DNA of 64,000 nt. Source: Clavelina lepadiformis. Lineage: Eukaryota; Chordata; Ascidiacea; Aplousobranchia; Clavelinidae. A program made the position numbers and the translations under genes. The stretch covers positions 20,653,501-20,717,500 of the forward strand of contig NC_135245.1 in NCBI RefSeq assembly GCF_947623445.1. Reading direction: 5' to 3'. The notes beneath the pieces are model-generated. The model saw nothing but the letters and a program-made list of their open reading frames with translations, searched no databases and was not told the DNA's origin. Positions 11,215-22,774 of the stretch are shown one piece after another (position 1 is the first letter of the stretch; each line of letters starts with the position of its first letter).

Positions 11215-14200
11215 TTAGCTCTGGTTGCATTCCACGTCCCCATCTTTTGTGCTCTTCATCTTCTTGAATTCCTCGAGGAGAACTTCTTGGTCATCCACGA
11301 TCGCTTTTGGTTTCTTGTACTAAATCCCAAGCACAAGTTTAAAAGATAAACAACAGGGCTGCTTTAGACGAGTCCCACTTTTGTGGCATTCGAAGCACTC
11401 AGGTGTAATTGATTGCTTATAAAATACTTGCTTTGGTATTTGTTTATCAAATGCATATTAATCTTTCTTAAATAGGTTCAATCGGCTCAAGCAAGAGCAC
11501 AGTATGACCGGTCATCTATTCCAAGTTTTTTTCGCAGTTACCGTTCGATCATTATGTTCGCCTACTATGTTTAAACATGAAGCATTTAAAAATTAATGAG
11601 TGATTTTTATATTACAACAAAGAACTCGAGTACGTATGCTGAGTACTTCATCAGCAACACCTGCTGCACCTTGATATGACTTGATGATATTTTGCATCAA
11701 CTCGCAAGTGCTAATGTATTCGTTCACTCAAGTCCTCAGTAGGTGAAATTTACAGAAGGCGTGTAAAAGAAATCGGGTCAGACAAGGTTGTAATAACAAT
11801 TTTTTATTAAAAAATGTAATGCTTCTCGCAACAGTTTATCGATCGAACATAAGACTATGTCTGCTCATAAACCCAGCTTTTTCACGTCTTGTTCATCGCA
11901 ATTTCTTGTAAGCAGTTAGCCAGTTATTTGTTGACTATAACCTAATAAACCATATTTAGCATGTAGCTTCTATGACATATTAAAATGGGTTTATTCGGCA
12001 TTACAAAATTGTTTTATATAGCGTTATAAAATTGTAAACCATAAATTACCAGCTTAATTACAAATAAATAACAGAATACATTTTATTTGAAGTGATTTTT
12101 GAGGCAAAAAACAACAATTTTTGCACCACACAGTTTGGACAAGGTGGCTAAACGTGGGTATTAAGGTAACTGCTTATAACCTGCAGCTTTGGTGTCTGCT
12201 TGTCTTAATTATCTTGACATGTGCGGATGCAAAAACTTCTTCTGTTTCCGGGCACTGAAAACCCTCTGCAGGGAACCCAGGTTAAGAAGCTCTGATTTAA
12301 AGATGGTGATTGGAAAAGCTATTGCTTGAGCAAATTACTCACACAAACACTTTTAAGTGCCCATGGATCAGGCTTAAGGCCATTTTCTTTCTCGTTTGAG
12401 CAGCACGTCACTGCGTTGATTGTTTTACACATTCATTTCCATCATCAGAAATAAAGTTACCTGCACAATTAAAGTGTTGTTGGCGTGAGCGAACGTCAGA
12501 GAGTTCGAATCCAGCACGAGTCGAGACCTCTCCATGTCAGGTATGGTCAACTTCTTGAAATATTTCTTGTTTGATGTCCTGATGGTTATGCCGTGCTTGT
12601 CATCATCGACGGTCACTTGATATGCAGTCAGGGGATAGGGAAGGTTTCTGATGCGCCACTGAAATGCTCGTCTTGTATCCCGTCGAATGCAAACTGGCTG
12701 GAAACATTTAACGCATTGTATGAGCATCAATAATCCTTCCTGATGTGCTTTCTCTTGTTTAGAAAATTTAAAAATGGAAAGCAAGTTTACAAACTTATCA
12801 TCACATCATCTATCTATCTGGCGGTATCTACTCGACTCATATAAATGATGTGGGTCATAACACTTAACGCAGGTTACTTTTTACTACATCACAGTGCTTC
12901 CTTGATTGTCTGGTCACCTAATGAAGTAGCTTTATGAGACTTCACAAAGTTCATGAAGCTGATCATTAAACTTTTTGTTCGTTACTGTCTATTTGACTTT
13001 TTGTATGAATCAATTAAATCCGTTTTTGTTGATGTGCTGAAAATTCTAAAAACATTGCCTCAACTAGACCAGACGAAGGAGGAAGCACCGTATCACAATA
13101 TATTCATCACTTCTGTATGTTTTCTAAAAAGATAATGAAATGCGAACTTCAAGAATAAGCTTAAAGATCAACTAACGACAGTGTCTTCAAAACATTCGAA
13201 TAGGTTACCATAGCCATCGGGCCTTCCAATTTTTGCACATGTTATTGTTTTAAAGATCACTTTATTGAAAAGAAAGTTCTTAACAATTAGAAATTTTATC
13301 AGTTTATTATATTTCAGGCTCAGGTTGCCAGTTCCATGTTGTAGCTGAAGTTTAACACGACTTCAAACTCACCAACTCATGTAAATACTGTGGTTCTCCA
13401 AAAATAAGACCTAACCTGAATTTCGAGAATGACTTTGATACAGTATAAGCCCTATTTTGCGCGAAAGTGCAATGAGCTGAAGTTATGCGTTTGAAGTTTG
13501 AATAAACATAATTCTTAACTTTGTTTTTAATAAATGAAAATAAAAGACATCCCCTAAAATAAGCCCTAGTGTCATATTTTTAAGCGAAAAATAATATAAG
13601 CCTAATAATAATCTTATTTTCGGAGAAACAAGTGACCAAATTTAAGCCGCTTAGACTCGCTCATGCAAAAAGAGCCGACAAACATAACCTTGAATGATTA
13701 ACAATTCAACAAAAGCATTGAGCGCTTTCTGGAGCTTGTTTGCTACACGATCTTCAACCAAAGTGAACAAATCCGCAATATTTCTAACAGCAACAACATA
13801 AATTGCCACTTACATTAGAGTTACTTTCAATAAGTTGCTGAGTTCCGAGTGAAAGTGCAGACATTCCCGACGCTAAATCTGATTCACCGACTTCTAACTC
13901 CCACGCTTTCACGCCACCCAGTGTTGATTTTCTCCGCCATTTTCTCACAACAAGGTCATTGGTCTTTATCTCATACTCTTCGCATAGCTCAGTTCCGTCG
14001 GACAATGTGAAATGTATTTTACGTCGTCCTGTAAAATTTCATGACAAATGTACAAGATGAGACTGAGTTTGGTTTTAGAAGCCAAGAGCTCGCTCCAGAT
14101 AACAACAGCTTGTTACCAGGTGATTCTGTTTAGAAATTTCAGACCAAAAGCAAATACTTCTTGCACTTTACCGTCTTGAATGAGGGCAGTTTTTCTTGCA

Positions 14201-14238
14201 CTTTTCAGAGTTTCCACCCAGGGTGACAGCTCACTCAT
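11215..14238 (-). CDS. DPCD: DPCD protein (primary ciliary dyskinesia-linked), four exons
   Basis: Animal DPCD is a roughly 200-residue cytosolic protein named from a ciliary-dyskinesia mouse and linked to motile cilia and R2TP-type chaperone assembly. Exons on the minus strand: 14172-14238 (MSELSPWVETLKSARKTALI, then QD), 13814-14028, 12461-12697 and 11215-11319. They join with phases 1, 0, 0 into 207 residues; human DPCD has 203. Recognisable blocks are SDGTELCEEY and LVVRKWRRKSTLG in exon 2, then FQWRIRNLPYP, IRTSNKKYFKK and LTFAHANNTLI in exon 3, followed by YKKPK and a charged tail. These align in order with the vertebrate protein. The start is the only ATG before the conserved W-x-E-x-L-K motif. 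Introns of about 1.1 kb follow exons 2 and 3; the second intron holds a MITE. DMC1 lies 326 bp upstream on the same strand, so the two may be co-transcribed. Identification is firm; exon ends follow GT-AG and homology. Confidence 0.93.
12225..12296. mobile_element. fragment of a hAT-type MITE end in DPCD intron 3
   Basis: Ends CCCAGGTTAAGAAGCTCTG, whose complement CAGAGCTTCTTAACC resembles the terminal repeat of non-autonomous hAT elements. The other end was not found, so this is a remnant at best. Confidence 0.25.
13388..13631. mobile_element. MITE with GGTTCTCCAAAAATAAG ends in DPCD intron 2
   Basis: The left end GGTTCTCCAAAAATAAG and the right end CTTATTTTCGGAGAAAC are inverted copies. 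Internal AATAAGCCCTA motifs match a MITE type widespread in animals. About 240 bp, no coding capacity, probably a Tc1/mariner-like derivative. Confidence 0.55.
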
Positions 14239-14564
14239 AGTTATATTAAATGTAGGCATAAATATCACAAATGCAATTTAACGTGCCTGCAATAAAACCA
14301 CAGCTAGATGACTTTATTACAATCACTTTGGAGGATTTAAATTGCAGATTTGAATTAATAAGTTAACACAAATGCACACTGATGGCTCTTTCTGTTTTAA
14401 GCTATAAGGTCAGAAAAATTCAATAACGCAACAAATTCTAACTCAAAACAAATCGCAACCACACAAACCCTTGATAATAATAAAGCAGGGAACATTTAAC
14501 ATGAACAAGAACAAAACTGCTGAACAAAAAAGAGTGATTTCTATTAATAGATCACCCAGTTGTG
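14239..14564 (-). other. DMC1-DPCD intergenic region
   Basis: 326 bp between the DMC1 stop and the DPCD start on the same strand. A minus-strand AATAAA at 14313-14318 could end the DMC1 transcript. No TATA motif stands out. Confidence 0.5.
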
Positions 14565-15590
14565 TCAGTCTTTTGCGTCAGCTATGCCACCATTTGTTAT
14601 AGAAAAAGTTGCTTCTGATTCTGGCATGTCTGGACTGTCGTATACTTTAGCAATTCTCATCTCACCTCGCCCCTTCCTTAACGATATTCGTGTTGTTGAA
14701 GCGTGCGCTAGAATGTGCCCACCAATCGGCTTCTTCGGATCAGCCTGGAATGACATGGTGGCACCAGGATCCGATGTCATTTGGTTAGTAAGAAAAACAG
14801 CGACGTTGTACTCCTCTGAAATTTTCTGTAATCTCGACAACATCTGGGCCAACTTTTGCTGCCTGTCTGCCAGTTCACCGCGACCACTAAAGTCAACCCG
14901 AAAAAGCGCCATCACTGAATCAACTATAAGAAGCTTGAAAATTCCGGCTTCTTCATGGAATTTCGCTGCAACATGGTCTAACAGCTCCATCTGGTGCTCA
15001 CTAGTGTATGCACGAGCATACATTACATTATCAAGCACAGCTTCCTGGTCGAGATTAAATCTGTCTGCAATCGGACGCAAACGATCAGGTCGAAATGTAT
15101 TCTCTGTGTCTATATAAACCACTTTTCCACCTGTGTAACCATTAGCACCGGGCAGCTGGGTGGTGATAGAGAGCGTGTGTGAAAGCTGGGTCTTTCCTGT
15201 TCTGAACTCACCAAACACCTCAGTTATTGCCATGCTCTCAACCCCACCACCAAGCAGTTTGTCTAACTCACTGCTACCTGTCGTGATTTTGAAAACTTGT
15301 TTTCTTTTTCCACTAAAACTCAAAGCTGACATAAAGCCTGGTGTGATCATTTTTGAAGCAGCTTCTTTAATCTTGTCCACTTTGGCTTCAGATATTCCTT
15401 TAATATTGGACATGGACTTTCTTGTGGTCATTTGCACTCCCTTCACGGTGCATATTCCTGCCTGTTTCAACTTCTTTAAATCCGCAGCATTTATTCCATG
15501 GTCTTGTAAAAGATCGATATCCTGAAAGAACGATTCTTCATCATCTGAATATCTAACAGCAGCATCATCGGTGACAACCTGATCCAACAT
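14565..15590 (-). CDS. DMC1: DMC1 meiotic recombinase, intronless
   Basis: RecA/RAD51-family recombinase that coats single-stranded DNA at meiotic double-strand breaks in the nucleus and drives strand exchange between homologues. The frame is complete and uninterrupted. An N-terminal helix-hairpin-helix domain includes [19 protein letters not shown] and [14 protein letters not shown]. The Walker A motif is GEFRTGKT and Walker B is [11 protein letters not shown]. It also has [39 protein letters not shown], an L2-region [18 protein letters not shown], and the family C-terminus ending GGIADAKD. The DMC1-specific MTTR and [12 protein letters not shown] context separates it from RAD51. From the ATG at 15590 the protein is 341 residues, and MLDQVV aligns with human MKEDQVV (human 340 residues). 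That ATG has G at -3. The frame stays open to an upstream ATG at 15650, which would add 20 residues. Vertebrate DMC1 has more than ten introns; here there are none. Confidence 0.96.
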   Translation of the reverse strand: MLDQVVTDDAAVRYSDDEESFFQDIDLLQDHGINAADLKKLKQAGICTVKGVQMTTRKSMSNIKGISEAKVDKIKEAASKMITPGFMSALSFSGKRKQVFKITTGSSELDKLLGGGVESMAITEVFGEFRTGKTQLSHTLSITTQLPGANGYTGGKVVYIDTENTFRPDRLRPIADRFNLDQEAVLDNVMYARAYTSEHQMELLDHVAAKFHEEAGIFKLLIVDSVMALFRVDFSGRGELADRQQKLAQMLSRLQKISEEYNVAVFLTNQMTSDPGATMSFQADPKKPIGGHILAHASTTRISLRKGRGEMRIAKVYDSPDMPESEATFSITNGGIADAKD

Positions 15591-15650
15591 CGCTAATTGC
15601 CTAGAGTGCTGCTTCTTAAACAGTAATTTAGGTTGGGTTTGTTTTAACAT

Positions 15651-16084
15651 ATGTTCACACTCAAACTTGTGTTAAATAATCAACTGAGTGGTTTTAAAAA
15701 TGTAAACAACATGTGATGTTTAAGTGTCTACAACAAAACCAAGCCACACTGCAAACTTCAGATGCATTGGTAACGTTGCACACTGAATGGGGAGTACAAA
15801 ATTGGGGCAAAGGTCATCAATGTTCCTATTGTAGGGGGGTATTACCGACTAGGGGAATCCTCACTAATGACCAGTCATGACATTAAATTAAACTGTATCA
15901 TGTTACATGTTTAATAGTTTACTTAATTAATGTTTATGCTTATATGCCCCATTCGGTACATCAGCTATTTCAATGTTAGGACTGTTTAAAACTAATAAAC
16001 AAATGTGAACTCTCACCAATGATGTAAAGATTTCAACTTGCGAGCATAGGGTTTGTTCATATGTTAAAAACATAAACATTAATT
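15651..16084. other. upstream region of DMC1
   Basis: No coding frame. ATCAATGTTCCTATT at about 15808 recurs inverted at about 16567-16581, and the phrase CCCATTCGGTAC recurs near 15948 and 16596. This suggests an older element around the hAT MITE inserted at 16093. Confidence 0.35.
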
Positions 16085-16092
16085 AGGTAAGC

Positions 16093-16558
16093 CAGCGTGG
16101 TCCAACTACTTTTTTCTTACGGACCACTTTACAAAAACGTGACAACTTGCGGGCCACTTTGTTCATTCACATCAATAATGCCCACCATTATGACATAACA
16201 GACAAATGGATGATGCTGTCACAATTATTGGATTATGCCAAATTTCTGACTGTTGCGCAATAGCCAGTATTAGGGTTCCAATTTAAAAGATACATAACAT
16301 GAAAACTGTGGAATATTTAAAGGAAACAAAAACGTCCGGAACACTAGGTACATATCAGCCTTTAAGAATCCCAGTTGTACTGACGAGACCTGATAGGTTG
16401 AAACAGTATAGGCCCTGCGGTCTACAACTTTGAATTAAATTTTTGACACTTTTTATCCAAATGCTATACTTGTTCTAATTGAAATAAATTAAATCAATAC
16501 TGTGAAAGCTCGCGGGCCGCAAAAATTTTATCCGCGGGCCTGTAGTTGGACCACACTG
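16093..16558. mobile_element. hAT-type MITE with 8-bp TSD (AGGTAAGC)
   Basis: Starts CAGCGTGGTCCAACTAC and ends GTAGTTGGACCACACTG, inverted repeats with one mismatch. Direct 8-bp duplications AGGTAAGC sit at 16085-16092 and 16559-16566. 466 bp, non-coding, so a non-autonomous hAT element. Confidence 0.85.
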
Positions 16559-16566
16559 AGGTAAGC

Positions 16567-17122
16567 TATTAATAGGAACATTGATGACGTAACCCCCCAT
16601 TCGGTACGTAACAATACCAACCGTACTAGCAAACTTTGCGATGTGCAGCTCATTTATCGACCACTAATTGTAATACCGGTTAAAGAATTTGGACAAAAAT
16701 TTCACCTTTTCCACTCGTACACTCATAAGTATAATGTATGACACATGCAACCATCTGAGGACCAATTTTTTTGAAGAAAAAGACGATGTTTTTTCAGGAA
16801 AAAAAAAATGTTCACGGGCATATTTTAAGCTTTTCCATTGAAAAATGGATGTTGTGGAATTATAATCTTTATTCTGGAACCTCGGACTGACATAGGCCTG
16901 CTAAGGAGCTATTGTGTGGCATCTGCATGCACTAGATTCATCAACATACACGCCATACTGTATCTTCACGTCGAATAGAACCTTTCCCACTTACAGCTGC
17001 CATTTTTTGGGTGAAAATATTTTTTTGATCGTGTATTCTTAGCAATGGAAATTTTTGACCCACTTTGATTCTGTTTTAAATTACAATCGTTTTGGGCATT
17101 GAATTGTAAAGACTTTGCTTGG
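16567..17122. other. unannotated spacer between hAT MITEs
   Basis: AT-rich. It contains the inverted partner of the 15808 repeat at its left edge. No coding-like frame or RNA gene seen. Confidence 0.35.
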
Positions 17123-17130
17123 GTGAGAAG

Positions 17131-18011
17131 TAGGGTTAGTTCGGATATCAATAATTTTTACTATCCGGATAACGGATATATCCGTATATTTGGAATTTAT
17201 CTAACCGGTTAACCGGATAATAACTGCTAAGTGAAACAATCGATTTCACGAGGTTTGCATGAAAAATGGATTGTAAAATCATTACACAGTTTTATTGCAG
17301 ATCTACGCACACGCGCAGTACGAGCGAATACGAGAAAAATCACGCAAATTTAATGTTCACTGCTTCTGCAACGCCCTCCTTATAAAGCACAATGCATCAT
17401 TCAATCATTCATTATGCTTTCTTTGTGACGTGATACTAAATTTCACTCGTGCATTTTACGAGTACCGTAGTTGAAAGTATAAGACAGGGATGGACAAACT
17501 GCGGCTCTCCGGCATGTTATTTGTGGCTCTTCTAGTCGAATCGTAAAATTTCAAAGAAATTGTATAGGCTACCAAGACTACCGTTTATGAACGTTTCTCT
17601 CTTTTTCTTTTCCTTATTTAGGCCAGCATTCATGACAAGTTGTTAATTATTCAAATTTAATGATATTTTTCGATTGAGGAATGCAGATATGGAAAAATTA
17701 AACGATATAACTATTTATGACGTCATAAGTTCTTATGACTTGGCTAGTCAGTAAAAATTTAACAACCAAAGCGGCTCTCGGGTTCAAAAAGGTTGCCCAC
17801 CCCTGGTATAAGACAATAGAAGTGTGAAAAAAGGTTTAATTGCGCTCAGCGGGAGTCAGCCTCTACGTAACAAAGAATGTTCAAACTTATTAAAAAGTGT
17901 AAAACGCATTAGCAACGATACTCTTTTAACCGGTTAACCGGCAGATTTATATCCGGATATCAGATAGAAAAAAACCCTGCGGTTAACCGCTATCCGGATA
18001 ATCCAACCCTA
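17131..18011. mobile_element. hAT-type element with 8-bp TSD (GTGAGAAG), hosting a nested MITE
   Basis: Left end TAGGGTTAGTTCGGATAT, right end TATCCGGATAATCCAACCCTA, inverted. Subterminal CCGGTTAACCGG palindromes occur near both ends. Target duplications GTGAGAAG at 17123-17130 and 18012-18019. A second hAT MITE (17485-17805) is inserted inside, so this copy is the older of the two. Confidence 0.8.
17485..17805. mobile_element. nested hAT-type MITE with 8-bp TSD (GTATAAGA)
   Basis: Begins CAGGGATGGACAAACTGCGG and ends GGTTGCCCACCCCTG. Exact 8-bp duplications GTATAAGA at 17477-17484 and 17806-17813. Internal GCGGCTCTC motifs near both ends are inverted. 321 bp, no coding capacity. Confidence 0.85.
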
Positions 18012-18293
18012 GTGAGAAGCAGATGAATTCCTTTATGTGACAAAGAATTTGAAAATATGTTGCATAGTTCTTATTTTACAGCGGTTTGAATTCCATGCAT
18101 TGGACTTGTTCCGAACAAAGTTACGTTTGTGGTCATCCTAGCATGTGACGTGAAAAGCATAAGAGTGCATGTAGTATCTGCGGCAGTCGATTAAGTTTGG
18201 CAACGATTTTTTATCACACGAGTCACGGTTACCGAGCTAGGTCTAGTTTTTGTGCAACTTCCGATCAACACATAGTTAGGCAACTAGTTTATT

Positions 18294-20214
18294 CCCTAGA
18301 ATGGCCATATAAGTCCATTGGACCCAACCGGCAACTTTGAATTGTTGTTACGTTTTGCTTGTACAGTTTGGCGGACCAAGGCTCCTCATATTCCCAGAGC
18401 TAGGAAAGATGTTGAAACTAGTCTGATTGTTTATCCTGAAATTTTTTCAATTACTTAGAAAAATGAGAATATAGCATGTCATACCATCCCGGTCCAATGG
18501 ACTCGTGTACCAATTTCCCATTTTAACTCGATCAGTTGCCCATTTAAACATGAAAAAGTTGTGATTGTGTACTAGCCATTGTTTTGGTAAACGGTGAGGG
18601 TAAACCTAACATGTGTAACATTGTTCGTGAAAAATCTGGACCAACTAGATATGCTCGGATATGTTCCACTCTATCTGATTGTTTCTTGTTTAATTTTTGA
18701 AAGCCTTTACATGAGGAAATTTGTAAATGGACCAAAAAGAAGGTACAGAGAGAAAGAAAGCTGGAATGATCTTACGATTGATGAGCTAAAAAAGGTTATT
18801 GTTGTGTTCATATTGATATGCCTTCTTCATACTTTACAAGCCAAACCAAGAAGATGTCAATTTTGACCGATGGAAGGCCAATATTCAACAAGACAATTAG
18901 AAGAAACCAGTTCCAAAAGCTGGTAAGAGTTTGTCAGTTTAATGACGATGAAAAATGATGCTTAAGAAGATCACTGGACAAGCTTGAACCGATAAGAAGC
19001 GTGTTTGAAATGTGGAACGATTCCCTTCTTGATTCGTTGGTTGCAGGTGTCAAGCATAGACGAACAACTTCTTGCCTTTCGATGACGTTGTCCACATCAA
19101 CAGTACATTCCATCTAAACCTGGCAAGTATGGAGTCAAGATATGGGCTATTTGTGATGCCACCACAAACTATGTCTTGAAAATGGATATTTACACAGGAA
19201 AAAAAAGCAATTGAACTAAGAAATACTAATCTTGGTTGTAAAGTAAAATACTGGAACCTTTTACGAAAAGTGGCAGAAACGTTTCCTGTGATAACGTTGT
19301 TACTAGTTTGGATCTGGACAGGAAGCTACTAAAAGAAAGACTTACAATTGTTAGAACAATTCGGAAATATTTTAAAGAACTTCCACCGGAATTAGTTGCT
19401 ACAAAAGGAAGAGAACCAAAAACAAATCTGTATGGATTCCAGTCTGATGCAACGATCGTATCCTATTGTCCCATGAAAGGTGAAGTTGTGCCTCTTTTGA
19501 GCACAATCCATCCTGACAAGGGGGAAGAATGAAGCCAGAAATAATATCATACTACAACTGCACCCAGCGAGGTGTTGATACGATGGATCAAATGGTTTAC
19601 TATTAATTACTCCACGAAACGAATGACATGGCGTTGGCCAATGGCAATGTTCTATAACATCATTGACATAGGCGCGCTCAACGCACTCACAGACTTTTCT
19701 CTACGAAGATGTTTTAAAAAGCCATAAACGAAAGACATCTTGCAGGAACATGATTATTCAGCTACGAAAAGAGCTAGCTGGGTTTGAACAAGTCACAACA
19801 AGAGACATAAGCTGATGTCACGTTGAAGAAGTTTCCCATTCCGAACCTTTAAAAAAGATGAGATGCTTTATTTGTCTGACCAAGATGGACAGAAAGACAT
19901 GAACAGTATGTAAAAGCTGCAGCAAAAATGTATGCACCCATACTGGGTGCCCAGCAGTCCTCTGCCAACAATGTTAAAAAAAGTTGCTGGCATGCTATTG
20001 TTGAACATTCGTTGGTATATTTTCATACCAATTTCTTGAAGTTGTGTCAATTACTATTTCAGTGATTTCGTTTAAAAATACAAACAACTTTTGGAAAAAT
20101 TTCAAATTTGTAAACTAAGCAATATCGCATGTTTAGAAAATATTGTCACACCATGGGTCCATTTTTCACCCGTATGGTAAGAGACGCTACAAAAATTTTC
20201 CGGCCATTCTAGGG
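18294..20214 (+). mobile_element. decayed piggyBac transposon
   Basis: Inverted 13-bp ends CCCTAGAATGGCC (18294-18306) and GGCCATTCTAGGG (20202-20214) bound a 1.9-kb copy. A 12-bp GTCCATTGGACC-like palindrome lies just inside. Flanking tetranucleotides are TATT and TTAT rather than a clean TTAA pair, so the target site has decayed. Interior transposase fragments are listed separately. Confidence 0.75.
18594..19985 (+). pseudogene. piggyBac-family transposase pseudogene
   Basis: A DDE-type transposase of the piggyBac family, now broken. In order along the plus strand: WNDLTIDELKKVIVVFIL (the W-x-x-T-x-x-E-L segment, about 18757); then NQFQKLVRVCQFNDDEK and LDKLEPIRSVFEMWN; a damaged stretch matching the piggyBac KYG-x-KIW region; LKERLTIVRTIRKYFKELPP with the ELPPEL motif (about 19330); then LYGFQSDATIVSY; and near 19860 a C-terminal Cys-rich finger (CFICLTK, KSCSKNVCTHTGC, LCQQC). 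Pieces lie in several frames with internal stops, so at least six disabling changes are present. The longest surviving open pieces are 18594-18866 and 19308-19532. Confidence 0.82.
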
Positions 20215-22015
20215 TTATTGTGTTGCTCGAATCATGTACCAACCAGGGCTGCAGTCCAGTCTGTGTTTTGAGGCAGCTGCACACCACAGGTAAATTGCGA
20301 GGAAAATTTTGCATAAACCTTAGTAAAATGAAATTAATAGCCACTTAACACTTGTCTAGGCTAAATTTCTTACTGATAAACGAACTGTTTGATTGTTAAA
20401 CGCGCTACACGCACCAGTTAAGTCCGGTATTGATGCCAATGAAAAACAACAATGAGTGCGCTCATTCCAAACTCAGCAGTCAGAGTCCATCACAGGAAAA
20501 AATAGTGGCTGTTATTAGTCCACAATTTTCATCATTGACTAATAAAATGCCACTTTCGTCCAAAAAACATTCCCCATGCCTTATTTTGGTCCAAGTACCA
20601 TAAACCGGCCTACATACAGTTCGCAACGCCTTTTTATGGCTAACTAGGCTACATACCACCGACGCATTGGAAACAATGATGGTTAACTAAAACCCATTAT
20701 ACGATGTGATTGGTGTTTACTTCGTTATAAGTGAAAAACTAGTGGCTTAATCTTATTCATGTCACGTAACATATTGAGCAACTTGACACAATCAGATTTA
20801 CTGGCTTAGTAGTTGCTGTTACCACCATAAATATCACATCAATACCGAGATTGTGAAATTTCGACACTGTTTAAACTTTAAAACCTTCCTTATCCCTGCA
20901 ACTGCAATGCCAAAATTTTATGATTTTTTTTACTAAATGCAAGGCTGCAAAAGGACGAAAGAACTTAAAAGTATCCCCACATAAGTACAGTAGGCTAAGA
21001 TTTTTTACAAACTTCATTACCTCAATTATTTTCCCCAAAAGGTAAAGGCGTTTTTTAAATAACCCGGAAATGTCAATACACACAAGTGCTACGAATACTT
21101 TATTCACTTTTCACAAAAAAATACGACATTTATGCTAACAATCACAATAAATATGTAATGAAGTGATTGTATGTCGTACCTTATCCTGTAAGGGCGACCA
21201 AATCACTACAACGTTTGTCTGTTGAATTGTTAATTATCCTCGAAGGTTAATGAGCCTTAGAATTAATTGTTCACCTCGACAACTGTATATTCTGATTATA
21301 TTGCAGCTTCTTCAAACGAATACATCTAGATAAAGCATTGGTACAGCAACTACAGTATAAAGACGTCCATGTTGCGGCGCTGTTCGTAATAGCAAGAAAG
21401 GAATGATCAACTCAAAAAGCACACACAATAAGCAGGAAGCAATCGATTACGTCACGCAGTGTTATGCTTCGCTGATTCGATAGATGAGAATTCTATGTCT
21501 TACACAATGTTATATTACATTAATTCATACTATTATCACAAATATGTTCAAAATAACCTAAAATTAAGCTAGAATAGGTGATTAATAACTTTATAACAGC
21601 AAATGTTATGCTCTTCGTTAGAACAAATTCAAACAGATATAAAATCAAATAAACCCACTAAAATCGATTATTTGAGGAATTAAAAGTTTACTGTTGTGGT
21701 GTTCGTGATCGCCATCCCCACATTGTTTAGCATGTAACATGGGAAAACTTGTAGACTTACCATACCTGAATATTCAATTTCAAGCAGTTCATTTTTTTGT
21801 AACTTCGTAAGCATTAAAGTCTTCGTCCTCTGCAATCACTACATATTTTTAACAAGAAATACGTAGCCTACAAAGTTTCACACAAAATTACCAATTCTAG
21901 TCTCTCAAACTCAGGTGACATATGTCGAACATGTTATGTTATGTCGAACATGTTATGTCGAACATATGTCTATTTTTTGCAAATCACTTATGGAAGCATG
22001 ATTTCAAATCCGCGC
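20215..22015. other. unannotated spacer before the tRNA array
   Basis: 1.8 kb of AT-rich DNA without a conserved-looking frame. A short direct repeat (TCGAACATGTTATG, about three copies, partly degenerate) occurs at 21919-21970 next to the first tRNA unit. Confidence 0.4.
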
Positions 22016-22096
22016 GTTGTCGGCAGGATTCGAACATACGCGGGCAGAGCCCAACAGATTTGTAGTCTGTCGCCTTAACCAATCGGCCACGACAAC
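22016..22096 (-). tRNA. tRNA-Ser-like, anticodon ACA (copy 1)
   Basis: Acceptor GTTGTCG pairs with CGACAAC. Anticodon loop CTACAAA, long variable arm, T-arm stem with one T:C mismatch. Serine-type body, cysteine-type anticodon. Confidence 0.65.
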
Positions 22097-22173
22097 TGTG
22101 CTTAATGTTCAATGCAAATGGATCAAATGGCATTTTTCGCGAATCACTTATGGAAACATGATTTCAATTCCGC

Positions 22174-22254
22174 GTTGTCGGCAGGATTCGAACATACGCG
22201 GGCAGAGCCCAACAGATTTGTAGTCTGACGCCTTAACCACTCGGCCACGACAAC
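22174..22254 (-). tRNA. tRNA-Ser-like, anticodon ACA (copy 2)
   Basis: Like copy 1; the top pair of the anticodon stem is also mismatched (GCGTCAGA). Confidence 0.6.
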
Positions 22255-22331
22255 TGTGCTTAATGTTCAATGCAAATGGATCAAATGGCATTTTTCGCGA
22301 ATCACTTATGGAAACATGATTTCAATTCCGC

Positions 22332-22412
22332 GTTGTCGGCAGGATTCGAACATACGCGGGCAGAACACAACAGATTTGTAATCTGTCGCCTTAACCACTC
22401 AGCCAAGAAAAC
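22332..22412 (-). pseudogene. tRNA-Ser-like pseudogene, loop ACA (copy 3)
   Basis: The 5' strand reads GTTTTCTTGGCT instead of GTTGTCGTGGCC, so the acceptor stem does not form. The rest resembles the ACA class. Confidence 0.7.
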
Positions 22413-22497
22413 TATGCTTAATGATTTATGAATAGACAAAATCATTAAAGTTGCACTTATCTCAATATACTTGTGAATTTGCAAAATTAATATCTCC

Positions 22498-22578
22498 GTT
22501 GTCGGCAGGATTCGAACATACGCTGGCAGAGGCCAACAGATTTCAAGTCTGTCGCCTTAACCACTCGGCCACGACAAC
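22498..22578 (-). tRNA. tRNA-Ser, anticodon TGA (copy 4)
   Basis: Loop CTTGAAA. Acceptor fully paired, T-stem with one mismatch, variable arm TTGGCCTCTGCCAGC. Confidence 0.65.
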
Positions 22579-22655
22579 TGTGCTTAATGTGCAATGCAAA
22601 TGGATCAAATCGCACTTTTCTCGAATCACTTATGAAAACATGATTTCAATTCCGC

Positions 22656-22736
22656 ATTGTCGGCAGGATTCGAACCTACGCGGGCAAGGCCCAACAGATT
22701 TCAAGTCTGTCGCCTTAACCACTCGGCCACGACAAC
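22656..22736 (-). tRNA. tRNA-Ser, anticodon TGA (copy 5)
   Basis: Loop CTTGAAA. T-stem GTAGG/CCTGC fully paired (with one G:T), end pair G:T in the acceptor. A TTTT run follows about 20 nt downstream on the minus strand. Among the best-folding copies. Confidence 0.8.
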
Positions 22737-22774
22737 TGTGCTTAATGTGCAATGCAAATAGATAAAATCTATTG

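Noticed and set aside
14565-15590. RAD51 instead of DMC1
   Set aside because: The N-terminal domain and the segment around [20 protein letters not shown] follow DMC1; overall fit to the human DMC1 sequence as I remember it is much closer.
18484-18560. Left end of the piggyBac element at the GGTCCAATGGAC motif
   Set aside because: The matching inverted ends are at 18294 and 20214; this motif is an internal copy of the subterminal palindrome.
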